From UBA11889 sp046582115 (GTDB taxonomy: Bacteria; Pseudomonadota; Gammaproteobacteria; Pseudomonadales; Azotimanducaceae): a stretch of 64,000 nt of DNA. The notes beneath the pieces were generated by a model. It ran no database searches. It was not told the origin of the DNA and worked only from the letters and a program-made list of their open reading frames with translations. Positions 35,672 through 44,567 of this stretch are shown piece after piece. The stretch covers positions 1-64,000 of the forward strand of contig JAYGFA010000058.1 of the NCBI GenBank assembly GCA_046582115.1, written 5' to 3'. The translations under genes were made by a program, and so were the position numbers. The number at the start of each line of letters is the position of its first letter. Positions within the stretch are counted from its first letter, which is position 1.

Positions 35672-37543
35672 TTACGACTTCCCACTTCGTTCTAAGCGCT
35701 CTTCAACTTCCAGCCAGGATCGCTCTAACGTCGCAACGTTTTTCTTGAGTTGCCCATGTTCTTTGGATAACGCTCTGATATTGGCGGTACTTTCGGACGC
35801 GTAGGTGGTCGGGTCAGCAAGCTGCTCGTTTAGTTGATCGAGCTGAGATTGGAGCTGGGCCATATCCTTCTCTAGTTGATCTTTGTGGTGACGCAGTGAT
35901 TGGGTGCGGATTCGTACACCGGCTTTCGAGCGGCGCTTTTCTTGCGCGGAGTTTGGCGCGGGGTCACTCGGACGCGCGGACTTGCCTTTTACCAATTCGG
36001 CATACGCGTCTAGATCGTCCTCATAATTTGCCACCGTACCCCCCGCGACCAGCCAAAACGAGTCGACCGTGTGCCGCAACAGATGACGATCATGAGAAAC
36101 CAGCAGTAAAGCTCCTTCGTACTCTTGTAGTGCGAGCATGAGCGCTTGTCGCATGTCGACGTCGAGGTGGTTAGTAGGTTCATCAAGAAGCAGGATTGCC
36201 GGTTTCTGTATCGCAATCAGCGCCAATAGCAAGCGGGCCTTTTCACCTCCGCTGAAGGTTTTAACAGGTCGATGGATGTCGTTGCCGGAAAACCCCCAGC
36301 CGCCGAGGTAATTTCGAGCACTTTGATCCGGCATCGGTTCAAGCTCAATTAGTTTCGCCATCGGAGTTGTATCGGGTTCAAGACGTTCGAACTGTTGCTG
36401 GGTGAAATATCCGATGGACGCATGCTGTCCACGCTCGATTCGCCCGACCATCGGACTCAGTTCCCCTGCCAAGCTACGTAACAGCGTAGTTTTACCCGCC
36501 CCATTGATGCCTAGAATTCCGATACGATCTTTGGGATAGAGGCGAAGCCTGAGACTGCTCAGAATCGCCGTTTGCCCGTAACCAATCGTTGAATCGTCTA
36601 CGACAACTAGGGGGTTCGAGGTCTTTTCAGGATTGCTGAATGAAAATCGGTAAGGCGACTCGCTATGCAACAACGCAATCGATGGCATTCGATCGAGAGC
36701 ACGTAGGCGACTTTGTGCCTGTTTGGCCTTGCTAGCTTTGGCCCGGAACCGATCGACGAATCTCTGAATTCGTGCACGTTCGATTTCTTGTTTTCGATTC
36801 AAACTTGCTTGTTGTTCGAGCTCGGCGTTTCGTTGCAGTTCGAATGAAGCATAGTTCCCTGTGTAGGTTTTTGCAGAGGCATTGTGTAGATGAACGATTT
36901 CGTTAACGGCTCTGTCGAGAAAGTCGCGGTCGTGGGCGATTGTTAGTAATGTTCCGTCATACCGTCCGAGCCATCTTTCCAACCATAGCGTTGCGTCGAG
37001 GTCTAGGTGGTTGGTGGGCTCGTCGAGGAGAAGTAGTTCGGAGGGAGTCATTAGCGTTTGGGCGAGGTTAAGACGAATCTGCCAGCCTCCGGAAAACGCA
37101 CGATGTGGTTTGTCGAAATCTGAACCGACGAACCCTAGGCCATGCAGAATTTCTCCAGCCCTTGCACTGGCATCGTAACCGCCCGCATCGTCATATTCGA
37201 CGCAGAGATCGGCAAGCCGGTCGTTATCACCTGCCGCCTCGGCTGAACGAAGTTCGCGTTCGATATGGCGCATGTTGTCGTCACCATCGATTACGTATTC
37301 GATTGCACTGCGAGTTGACGGGCGGGCCGATTGCTGTAGCCAGGCGATACGCCAACCTTTGGGTATCGAGATGTCTCCTTCTTCGGGCTGTAGCCGACCT
37401 CGGATTAGTTCAAATAAAGTGGTCTTTCCGGCGCCATTGCGACCCACAAAACCAGCGCGGTGGCCTGGGTGCACTGTGATGTTGATAAAGTCGAAGAGTA
37501 CACGGTCGCCGCGCCTGAATAAGACATTACGAAATTGAAGCAT
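35672..37543 (-). CDS. ABC-F family ATPase, YheS-like
   Basis: A soluble protein of about 623 residues with two ABC domains and no membrane segments. Walker A motifs are GRNGAGKTT (near residue 35) and GINGAGKTT (near 345); signature motifs are FSGGW and FSGGEKAR; both Walker B motifs are followed by EPTNHLD. An inter-domain linker rich in Arg/Lys and a C-terminal coiled coil (about residues 535-620) fit YheS. ABC-F proteins act on ribosomes at the E site. I chose ATG 37543, which gives the YheS-type start MLQFRNV. It is last in the run gshA-acpH-dsbB-yheS. Confidence 0.9.
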   Translation of the reverse strand: MLQFRNVLFRRGDRVLFDFINITVHPGHRAGFVGRNGAGKTTLFELIRGRLQPEEGDISIPKGWRIAWLQQSARPSTRSAIEYVIDGDDNMRHIERELRSAEAAGDNDRLADLCVEYDDAGGYDASARAGEILHGLGFVGSDFDKPHRAFSGGWQIRLNLAQTLMTPSELLLLDEPTNHLDLDATLWLERWLGRYDGTLLTIAHDRDFLDRAVNEIVHLHNASAKTYTGNYASFELQRNAELEQQASLNRKQEIERARIQRFVDRFRAKASKAKQAQSRLRALDRMPSIALLHSESPYRFSFSNPEKTSNPLVVVDDSTIGYGQTAILSSLRLRLYPKDRIGILGINGAGKTTLLRSLAGELSPMVGRIERGQHASIGYFTQQQFERLEPDTTPMAKLIELEPMPDQSARNYLGGWGFSGNDIHRPVKTFSGGEKARLLLALIAIQKPAILLLDEPTNHLDVDMRQALMLALQEYEGALLLVSHDRHLLRHTVDSFWLVAGGTVANYEDDLDAYAELVKGKSARPSDPAPNSAQEKRRSKAGVRIRTQSLRHHKDQLEKDMAQLQSQLDQLNEQLADPTTYASESTANIRALSKEHGQLKKNVATLERSWLEVEERLERSGKS

Positions 37544-37576
37544 GGACAATGAGCGGGAGTTGCTCCTGCTCAACCA

Positions 37577-38050
37577 TCAGTTTCGCCATTGCATGATCGC
37601 CCCGGCACCTAGCACCACGAATGCCACTAACGCCGCCACCGGGATAATGGAGGGTTCAGCACAATCGCCGGTGCCTGTGATGAGCGCTTTCAAAATATCG
37701 GCGAGTGGAAATTGATTGGACACGAGGTAATCCAGCCCCGGTCCACATGACGAAGCTGCGGATGGCGTAAGTTGTAAGTAAATCTGCCGCAACGCAAAAC
37801 CTATACCGACAATACTCGATACCAGTGATAGAAATGGATAGATGCCGAGTCGAGGGTTATGAGCTAGACCTCCCGCCGCGAGGAGCGTTGCCAGGATCAT
37901 CCAAATCCTTTGATTCAGGCAGAGCGCACAGGGTAATTGGTCGAAGACGTATTCGAGTGTTAACGCCACGAATAGGAACGTTGCGCCTGCTGCAACGGTC
38001 AAAATGCTCCAATCTTCACTATCGATTGAACGTAAGTAGTTGGTCATCAT
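37577..38050 (-). CDS. dsbB: Disulfide bond formation protein B
   Basis: A 157-residue inner-membrane protein with four hydrophobic segments. The two redox pairs are Cys41/Cys44 (PCALC) and Cys102/Cys130, close to the E. coli DsbB numbering. It reoxidises periplasmic DsbA and passes electrons to quinones. The frame is open to 38161, but that region lies inside acpH and lacks membrane character, so I start at ATG 38050 (38047 is also possible). dsbA is not in the window. Confidence 0.9.
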   Translation of the reverse strand: MMTNYLRSIDSEDWSILTVAAGATFLFVALTLEYVFDQLPCALCLNQRIWMILATLLAAGGLAHNPRLGIYPFLSLVSSIVGIGFALRQIYLQLTPSAASSCGPGLDYLVSNQFPLADILKALITGTGDCAEPSIIPVAALVAFVVLGAGAIMQWRN

Positions 38051-38078
38051 TTGATGGTCACTGCTGAAGTAAATTTGG

Positions 38079-38660
38079 TCAATGCTCTTCTGCAATAAAC
38101 GTCTGTGCAACTTCGCCGAGCAATGGAAAGTAACGGTGGAAGTCCTCACAAAAGTCGTCAATTTTCATATTGAGAATTCCATGAAGCTGCTGCTCGAAAC
38201 GGTCGTAACGAAGGCGCTTGAGGATGTAAAACATTGCTCGTTCAATTACCTCGGGCTGGGCGTATCGCGCCAGAAGGTCCGTTTCCTTCATGCGGTCGTA
38301 AAATAGCTTGGCGGCATGTGGTAACGGGTAGTGGCCTATTGCCTGATAACAGGTCATCGTGAATTCAGTGAGTTCGCCAATGCCATAGTGTCTCCATTGG
38401 AGTGCTAGGACGTGATCTGCAATCAAATCCAGTAAAACGGGCGCCGGACGTCGTAGATCGGGGCCAAAGTGGACGTAACTTTTGCGCATTTCGGGCATTC
38501 GGTTACTGGTGCTGTCTAGATGTCTGTGAAGCCGAACGCCTCGCGCGAGGGCATCCGGCAACGAACTGGGAACCGGACCCTTGACAAAATCACCGATAAA
38601 ACCGCCAGCGATCAACGCGCGTTCCGGATAACCAAGTAAACAGTGAGCGAGGAAGTTCAA
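38079..38660 (-). CDS. acpH: Acyl carrier protein phosphodiesterase (DUF479)
   Basis: A 193-residue AcpH-like protein. It starts MNFLAHCLLGYPERALIAGGFIGDFVKG and has GVRLHRHLDSTSN near residue 41 and IADHVLALQW near 84; the conserved His and Asp residues fit the HD-like metal site. It removes the 4'-phosphopantetheine group from acyl carrier protein. It overlaps the stop of gshA by 4 bases. Confidence 0.9.
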   Translation of the reverse strand: MNFLAHCLLGYPERALIAGGFIGDFVKGPVPSSLPDALARGVRLHRHLDSTSNRMPEMRKSYVHFGPDLRRPAPVLLDLIADHVLALQWRHYGIGELTEFTMTCYQAIGHYPLPHAAKLFYDRMKETDLLARYAQPEVIERAMFYILKRLRYDRFEQQLHGILNMKIDDFCEDFHRYFPLLGEVAQTFIAEEH

Positions 38661-40216
38661 TCGCGGTCGACCCTGAGATAGCTCTCGAGGAATTCTTCGA
38701 ATGTTTGCGTGTCGGTGGCTTCTTGTGCCAATTGATCACGTATCGAATTTTCGGCAAGCGAAGCGAAGCGTTGTCGCAAGTTGGAACTCAGGGACTGCTT
38801 GACAAAGATCTCGCGGTGAGTTTCGGATAGGTCCATCGTCAAGCGGAAGAAAGAGATTCGTTGGTCCTGCATCGCCGTGAGTACCCGCGCCGAAGGTGTA
38901 AGGCTCGCGTCCATAACCTTATGTCGTTGTGCTGCGATGCTCGCTCGGTGCTGCTCAGTACCCGTCACTTCGTCGATTACGGAGGCCACTGGCTCAGCAA
39001 AGTTTAGTAGTTCGTCCGCCCACTGGCGTAATTTTCTAGGGCGCCCGCTTGAACCTAAAGTTGCGCCTGGGTCTCTGCCTTCACGTACCGTAGTAAGTTG
39101 ATTGCGCAGAATTTCATTCGATTCGTCGGCGGTGTCGTCGGGACTAGGCAGCAATAAACAAACCAACAAAAAAACGTCCAGAAATCTCAGCGTTTCGGTG
39201 TCGATACCAATCTCAAGGAAAGGGTTGAGGTCAAGACATCGGACTTCAACGTATTCAACGCCTCGTTTACGTAACGCATTTATCGGCCGTTCTCCAGGCT
39301 GAATGCGGCGTTTGGGCCTAATTGACCCGTAAAATTCGTTCTCGATCTGGAGCAGGGAAGTATTGAGTTGTCGATAGTGACCATCTACTTCAACGCCGAT
39401 CGTCTCGTATGCCGGAAAAGGACGGATTAACGCGTCGATCATGGTCTGCGCATAATGCTCAAGGTTGTTGTAGGAGATATGTAGGCCCGACTGGGCGCTA
39501 CTCTGATAGCCGAGGGGCCCCATACGCAAAGATGTTGCGTCGGGCAAATACAGGGAATTTTGGTCGAAGACGTCGAGGTCGTGTTCCCGATTACGAATGA
39601 AGGATGTACACACGGCGGGAGACGCGCCGAATAAATATATCAGCAACCATGAGTAGCGTCGGAAGTTTCTTATGAGGTGGAAGTACGAGCGGTCCTGAAA
39701 TACTTGGTTGAGTTGTTGTCCCTTCGCTTCTGCAACGGCTGGCCAGAGTGACTCGGGTAACGAAAAGTTGTAATGGATTCCCGAAATGGTTTGCATCAGC
39801 TTGCCGTAACGATGTTCCAGACCGTTCCGATAGACGGTTTTGGCGCGCCCAATGTTGGAGGACCCGTAGCGACCTATTGGGATCTCAGCGTCGTTGTTGA
39901 GGATGCAAGGCATGCTCGCAACCCAGAGAAGCTCTTCCCCGAGTTCTTTGTAGATGACTCGATGTATGTTTGTCAGCTCGCTAATGCAATCGTCAGCGGC
40001 TTGGGATACGCCCGTGATGAACTCCAACTGCGCTTCAGAAAAGTCGGTGGTAATGAAGGGATGGCGTAGTGCGGAACCAAGTCCCGCGGGATGGGGTAAT
40101 AGTGATAACGCACCGGTTGACGATATTCGGAGACTTTCTTTCTCGATGCCCCTGCGAAGACGTCCTAGCCCTGGATTTCCTGTGATCACGTATACGGCCC
40201 TGTCGAATTCCCTCAC
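38657..40216 (-). CDS. gshA: Glutamate-cysteine ligase
   Basis: A 519-residue ligase of the gammaproteobacterial GshA type. It shows RGIEKESLRI near residue 22, DFSEAQLEFITG near 58, GIHYNFSLPE near 144, and YVEVRCLDLNPF near 320, all family blocks that form the ATP and glutamate site. It makes gamma-glutamylcysteine, the first step of glutathione synthesis. gshB is not in the window. It heads a four-gene minus-strand run. Confidence 0.95.
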   Translation of the reverse strand: MREFDRAVYVITGNPGLGRLRRGIEKESLRISSTGALSLLPHPAGLGSALRHPFITTDFSEAQLEFITGVSQAADDCISELTNIHRVIYKELGEELLWVASMPCILNNDAEIPIGRYGSSNIGRAKTVYRNGLEHRYGKLMQTISGIHYNFSLPESLWPAVAEAKGQQLNQVFQDRSYFHLIRNFRRYSWLLIYLFGASPAVCTSFIRNREHDLDVFDQNSLYLPDATSLRMGPLGYQSSAQSGLHISYNNLEHYAQTMIDALIRPFPAYETIGVEVDGHYRQLNTSLLQIENEFYGSIRPKRRIQPGERPINALRKRGVEYVEVRCLDLNPFLEIGIDTETLRFLDVFLLVCLLLPSPDDTADESNEILRNQLTTVREGRDPGATLGSSGRPRKLRQWADELLNFAEPVASVIDEVTGTEQHRASIAAQRHKVMDASLTPSARVLTAMQDQRISFFRLTMDLSETHREIFVKQSLSSNLRQRFASLAENSIRDQLAQEATDTQTFEEFLESYLRVDRD

Positions 40217-40323
40217 GGTTGTTGTTCTCGTGTTACTCAGAGTCGAAACTCGCTCGCAACGAGCGGGTTGCTCTCGCGTCTTGTATGGGCGTACGCAAAA
40301 CTATTAGGGGGTGCGAATTGGAA

Positions 40324-41880
40324 CTATCTCGGACCAGCGGCCGAGATCTTCGCATCAACATTGAACTTCGAAAAGTTCTCACGAAATTTAGCGACGAGGG
40401 CGGCTGCAGCATCCTCATAAGATTTGGCGTCGGACCACGCCTGTTTAGGATCCAGAATTTTCGAATCAACACCTTTTACTCGGGTAGGGATCGTTAAGTT
40501 GAGGCCAGGAAGCTCCTTCGTTGTTGTTTCCTCAACGGATCGAGACTGGATCGCATGGATGATGGCTCTTGTAACAGGAATGCTAAAACGCTTGCCAACA
40601 CCGTAACCGCCACCGCTCCAGCCAGTATTCACCAAGTACACTTTGGAGCCATACGCCTCGATCCTTTTCATCAGTAGGTCTGCGTAAACATTCGCTGGAC
40701 GTGGAAAAAAGGCCGCTCCGAAACACGCCGAAAATGTAGCCGAGTACGCCTCCGTTGAACCTACGACGGTAGAGCCTACTTGTGCTGTGTACCCGGATAG
40801 AAAATGATAGGCCGCAGCCTCTTTGCTCAGAATAGAGATTGGTGGCAGGACACCACTGACATCACAAGTGAGAAAGATGATTGACGCGGGTTCGCCGGCC
40901 CGGTTTTCGGGGACTCTGGCTTCAATGTTCGTACGGGGATAACAAGCGCGCGTATTTTCGGTGATCGAATCATCCGTATAATCCGGCTCGCGTGTTTCAG
41001 GATTAATCACCACATTCTCGACGATGGCGCCGAAGCGGATTGCGTCGAAAATAACCGGCTCGTTTGTTCGTGTCAGGTCGATACACTTCGCATAGCAGCC
41101 GCCCTCGAGGTTGAAAACGGCTCCTGTGCTCCACCCATGTTCATCGTCGCCAATCAATAGGCAGTCTGGATCTGCCGATAACGTTGTTTTCCCCGTGCCC
41201 GAAAGTCCGAAAAACAGCGTCACCCGATCAGACGGGTCAATATTTGCTGAACAGTGCATTGGTAGGACATCGACATCAGGTAACAAGAAATTTTGTACCC
41301 CAAACATCGACTTCTTCATTTCGCCGGCGTATCGCATCCCAGCCAATATAACTCGGCGTTGAGCGAAGTTGATCATCACGGTCCCATCGCTGGCGGTGCT
41401 ATCGCGAGCAGGTTCGCAGATGAATTCGGGCGCGTTGACGATTTCCCATATGTCCTTTTGTTGCTGATTGAAGACGGCGGGATTGATGAATAAAGCCCTG
41501 CCAAACAAAGCGTGCCAGGCGTATTCCGTCGTCACCTGGATAGGTAAATAGTGGTTAGGATCCTCACCAACGTGGAAATTGTTGACGAAAGTGTCGCGAA
41601 TACCGAGGTGTGCCTGAACGCGTTCCCACAGTGCATCGAAACTGGCTTCTTCTATTGGAAGGTTGACGGGTCCCCAATCGATGAGGCCTTCCGTGGTCGG
41701 TTCTCGAACGATGAATCTATCGGTTTGCGAGCGGCCAGTACGTTTTCCCGTATTTACGACGATGGCCCCGTTCGACGCGAATTCTCCCTCGCCGCGCGTC
41801 ACAGCGAGTTCAGCGAGAGCGGCCGAACTTAGGTCGACATAAGTCGACATCTCTGGCGAATTGTCAAAGTTCAGCGCCAT
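40324..41880 (-). CDS. pckA: Phosphoenolpyruvate carboxykinase (ATP)
   Basis: An ATP-type PEPCK of about 518 residues. The kinase-1a loop GLSGTGKTTLS, the DDEHGW segment, NTGKRTGRSQTDRF near the N-terminus, and the RT-rich loop (TRACYPRTNIEA) define the family. It converts oxaloacetate and ATP to PEP for gluconeogenesis, consistent with growth on acids and lipids. Start is uncertain: ATG 41880, 41850 and 41937 are in frame and none has a clear ribosome-binding site; I chose 41880. The next gene upstream is hslR. Confidence 0.93.
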   Translation of the reverse strand: MALNFDNSPEMSTYVDLSSAALAELAVTRGEGEFASNGAIVVNTGKRTGRSQTDRFIVREPTTEGLIDWGPVNLPIEEASFDALWERVQAHLGIRDTFVNNFHVGEDPNHYLPIQVTTEYAWHALFGRALFINPAVFNQQQKDIWEIVNAPEFICEPARDSTASDGTVMINFAQRRVILAGMRYAGEMKKSMFGVQNFLLPDVDVLPMHCSANIDPSDRVTLFFGLSGTGKTTLSADPDCLLIGDDEHGWSTGAVFNLEGGCYAKCIDLTRTNEPVIFDAIRFGAIVENVVINPETREPDYTDDSITENTRACYPRTNIEARVPENRAGEPASIIFLTCDVSGVLPPISILSKEAAAYHFLSGYTAQVGSTVVGSTEAYSATFSACFGAAFFPRPANVYADLLMKRIEAYGSKVYLVNTGWSGGGYGVGKRFSIPVTRAIIHAIQSRSVEETTTKELPGLNLTIPTRVKGVDSKILDPKQAWSDAKSYEDAAAALVAKFRENFSKFNVDAKISAAGPR

Positions 41881-42059
41881 CCGAAGGCCAAAGAATATAA
41901 GGCGTGGACTATACACGAGGCCGGTGACCCATTTCATGATCGAGTTCGGGGGTTTCGGCGAGAACTAACGCAGCGGTATTTCCAGGCGTCTAACCAGAAA
42001 GTCTGCAAACCGATCCACAACGAGCGGGTGCTTTGAGTAAATAGGAGCGGTGCTAATTA

Positions 42060-42482
42060 TCAATCGGGCTCAGTCGCGGATTTGATTCGCATCAAATGGC
42101 GCCGATCCCGTTTATTCGGCTTGGACTTAGGCATTCGTAATCCGGCGCGTTCCATACGACGCTGTGCCCTGAGAGCGGCTCGACGTTCAACTGACTCGGG
42201 GGTCTCGGAGTAGAGCGCCTCGGCAACGCGTGCGGGACCTCGTTGATCCGACAGGGCATCGACAACAATATCGATTTCGTCGTTTCGTAGGGTAATAGTA
42301 AGACCGTCGCAAATCCTCACTTCTCTGGATGCTTTGGCCTTAGCGCCATTCACGTGTACTTTGCCACCGGCAATCGCGATTTTTGCTTGGCTGCGCGTTT
42401 TATAAAAACGGGCAGCCCAAAGCCAACGATCGATACGAACCTGATCAAGCGGTCCAGATGTGTCTGAAACCGGGGCAACCAT
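42060..42482 (-). CDS. hslR: S4-domain ribosome-associated heat shock protein Hsp15
   Basis: A 140-residue protein with an N-terminal S4 RNA-binding domain (VRIDRWLWAARFYKTRSQAK, then GGKVHVNG) and a basic C-terminal tail. E. coli Hsp15 binds 50S subunits carrying stalled nascent chains. It abuts yrfG with no spacing. In E. coli the order is yrfG-hslR-hslO; hslO (Hsp33) is missing here, and pckA follows directly. Confidence 0.92.
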   Translation of the reverse strand: MVAPVSDTSGPLDQVRIDRWLWAARFYKTRSQAKIAIAGGKVHVNGAKAKASREVRICDGLTITLRNDEIDIVVDALSDQRGPARVAEALYSETPESVERRAALRAQRRMERAGLRMPKSKPNKRDRRHLMRIKSATEPD

Positions 42483-43133
42483 CTAGACCATGACTGCGGT
42501 AAAGTCGTTGATGACCGGATAACGCAAACCAACCCTTGGTGGCTTCTGTAGATCGGGTTGCGCAATGGTTAGCACATGACCGATCCCGAACTCAACCGCC
42601 ATGTCGAGTACGTTCTCGTTGTCGTCGATGAGTAGTGTGCGGCTTGGGTCGGACAACTCTAAAGTAGAGAGTGTTTCCCAAAAGCCTCGCTCCTCCTTGG
42701 CCCAGCCGAAATCATGGGCTGAATAGGATGCATCGACCTGACTTACCAAACCGGTAATTGAGCTCTTGATAGCCAAGCTGTTTGGGTGTGCGTTGGTCGT
42801 AATGACGGCCCGTCGCCCGGTCTTTCGTAAATATTTCATAAAGACCTCAGCGTTGGGACGATACCGAATCAGATGAGAGAGATCATTGTGCAAGCGATCG
42901 ATATCGAGTTGGGTTCGGTGTTTCCAGAAGTCGACAGAGTAGTAACGCAGTTTTGGTTGATTTGCCATTGTTGTCCCGTAGAGCAAAGCGCTTGCTTGAC
43001 TGGGTTTAAGGCTATGTCCAGCCGCGTAGCGACGAGGGACATGTTCATTCCACAGGGTATTGTCGTAATTGAGATCGATCAGCGTGCCATCCATATCCAA
43101 GAGAACGGTTTCGATCCCATCCCAACTGATCAT
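42483..43133 (-). CDS. yrfG: HAD-family nucleotidase, YrfG-like (GMP/IMP 5'-nucleotidase)
   Basis: A 216-residue HAD phosphatase. Motif I is DMDGTLIDL (residues 13-21), motif II TTNAH near 113, the lysine of motif III in WAKEERGFW near 145, and motif IV LLIDDNENVL near 166. The insert NYDNTLWNEHVP after motif I matches YrfG, which hydrolyses GMP and IMP in E. coli. Adjacency to hslR and divergence from nudE support orthology. Confidence 0.87.
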   Translation of the reverse strand: MISWDGIETVLLDMDGTLIDLNYDNTLWNEHVPRRYAAGHSLKPSQASALLYGTTMANQPKLRYYSVDFWKHRTQLDIDRLHNDLSHLIRYRPNAEVFMKYLRKTGRRAVITTNAHPNSLAIKSSITGLVSQVDASYSAHDFGWAKEERGFWETLSTLELSDPSRTLLIDDNENVLDMAVEFGIGHVLTIAQPDLQKPPRVGLRYPVINDFTAVMV

Positions 43134-43154
43134 GCCGATATACTAATGTGAAAC

Positions 43155-43730
43155 ATGGGGTTATTGGTGGGGGAATTACACGTGCCGCTGCCTGAAATTC
43201 TGGAGACTAAAACAGTCGCTCGCAGTCGACTGTTCAGTATTGAAACGCTCAAACTGCGCTTTTCTAACGGTGTTGAGCGTATATACGAGCGACTACCAGC
43301 TGGTGGACGACAGGCCGTTATTGTTGTCGCTATCAATGCGGATAATGAACTTGTCCTGGTGCGGGAATATCTCGCTGGCTTGCATCGGTATGAGTTAAAT
43401 TTACCCAAAGGAACCGTTGATCCTGGTGAGACGTTTGAGGAGGCGGCGAATCGAGAGTTGAAGGAGGAGGCAGGGTTTGGAGCGCGAAAACTCGATTATG
43501 TTCGACAGATCACGTTAGCGCCCGCCTACATGGGATTTTCGATTCACGTTATTTTGGCCCGGGATCTCTATCCTGAATCATTGCTGGGTGATGAACCGGA
43601 GATCATGGAAGTCGAAACGTGGGGACTCGAGAACGTGGATCAACTGGTCATGTCGGAAATACTTTCGGAGTCACGGTCCATTGCCGCATTGAAACTGGCG
43701 GAAGTATTTATAGCACGTGAAAATGCTTGA
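43155..43730 (+). CDS. nudE: ADP compounds hydrolase NudE (Nudix)
   Basis: A 191-residue Nudix hydrolase. The Nudix box runs GTVDPGETFEEAANRELKEE (from about residue 85), with the correct Gly, Glu and RExxEE positions. The N-terminus TVARSRLFSIETLKLRFSNG closely resembles E. coli NudE, which cleaves ADP-ribose, NADH and Ap3A. It is divergent from yrfG and overlaps the start of cysQ. Confidence 0.93.
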   Translation: MGLLVGELHVPLPEILETKTVARSRLFSIETLKLRFSNGVERIYERLPAGGRQAVIVVAINADNELVLVREYLAGLHRYELNLPKGTVDPGETFEEAANRELKEEAGFGARKLDYVRQITLAPAYMGFSIHVILARDLYPESLLGDEPEIMEVETWGLENVDQLVMSEILSESRSIAALKLAEVFIARENA

Positions 43731-44529
43731 AGAGCTCATCGACATCGTGGTCCGTGCAGGTTCTGAAATTTTGGATGTGTACGCGACCGCCTTCGAAGTG
43801 AAAAGTAAATCGGACGATTCACCGTTAACGGAAGCCGATTTGCGGGCTCATCGCGTGATTATTGACGGACTTGAAGCAATCGACACCACAATACCGGTGA
43901 TTTCCGAAGAATCTGATGCGCCCAGTTTCGGTGTGCGCAAGACCTGGCGCCGGTATTGGCTGGTTGATCCTCTGGATGGGACACGGGAGTTCGTCAATCG
44001 CAACGGCGAGTTTACTGTTAATGTAGCGTTAATTGAGGACAACGAACCGATACTGGGCGTTGTCGGGGTTCCTGTGCAGGGCGACGTCTATGTCGGTGAT
44101 GTCAAGAAACGAGAAGCGTTTCGCATTAGGAGCTCATCCCGTCAAATAGTAACAACGCGTAAGTTGGGTCGCGACGCCATCACCGTGGTCACCAGCCGAT
44201 CCCATGGAGGCGAGGGCTTGGAGAGGTACCTCGATAGCCTCGTCCCGATATTTGGTCGGGTAGATCGTACGGCGATGGGTAGTTCGCTAAAGTTCTGTTT
44301 GTTAGCGGAAGGTCTAGCTGATTTCTACCCGCGCTTGGGGCCCACATCGGAATGGGATATTGGCGCCGCACAAGCAGTCCTTCAAGCAGCAGGTGGCTCG
44401 GTACTTCAGTTGGATGGCTCGCCGCTCCTTTACAACACCAAAGCCTCGTTCCTAAATCCAGATTTTCTTGCGGTTGGCGATGTTTCTTTGGACTGGGTTC
44501 AAGTGCTGCCGCCTACGACCTCTACCTAG
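43723..44529 (+). CDS. cysQ: 3'(2'),5'-bisphosphate nucleotidase CysQ
   Basis: A 268-residue inositol-monophosphatase-fold enzyme. Metal motifs are SEES near residue 65, DPLDGTREF near 87 and SEWDIGAAQAVLQAAGG near 210. It hydrolyses 3'-phosphoadenosine-5'-phosphate to AMP in sulfur assimilation. ATG 43723 lies within the end of nudE; GTG 43717 is an alternative. The nudE-cysQ pair is a familiar gammaproteobacterial arrangement. Confidence 0.92.
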   Translation: MLEELIDIVVRAGSEILDVYATAFEVKSKSDDSPLTEADLRAHRVIIDGLEAIDTTIPVISEESDAPSFGVRKTWRRYWLVDPLDGTREFVNRNGEFTVNVALIEDNEPILGVVGVPVQGDVYVGDVKKREAFRIRSSSRQIVTTRKLGRDAITVVTSRSHGGEGLERYLDSLVPIFGRVDRTAMGSSLKFCLLAEGLADFYPRLGPTSEWDIGAAQAVLQAAGGSVLQLDGSPLLYNTKASFLNPDFLAVGDVSLDWVQVLPPTTST

Positions 44530-44567
44530 GCTCTGTATAATCGCGTTTCTACTGGGGGGTTAGCGAA

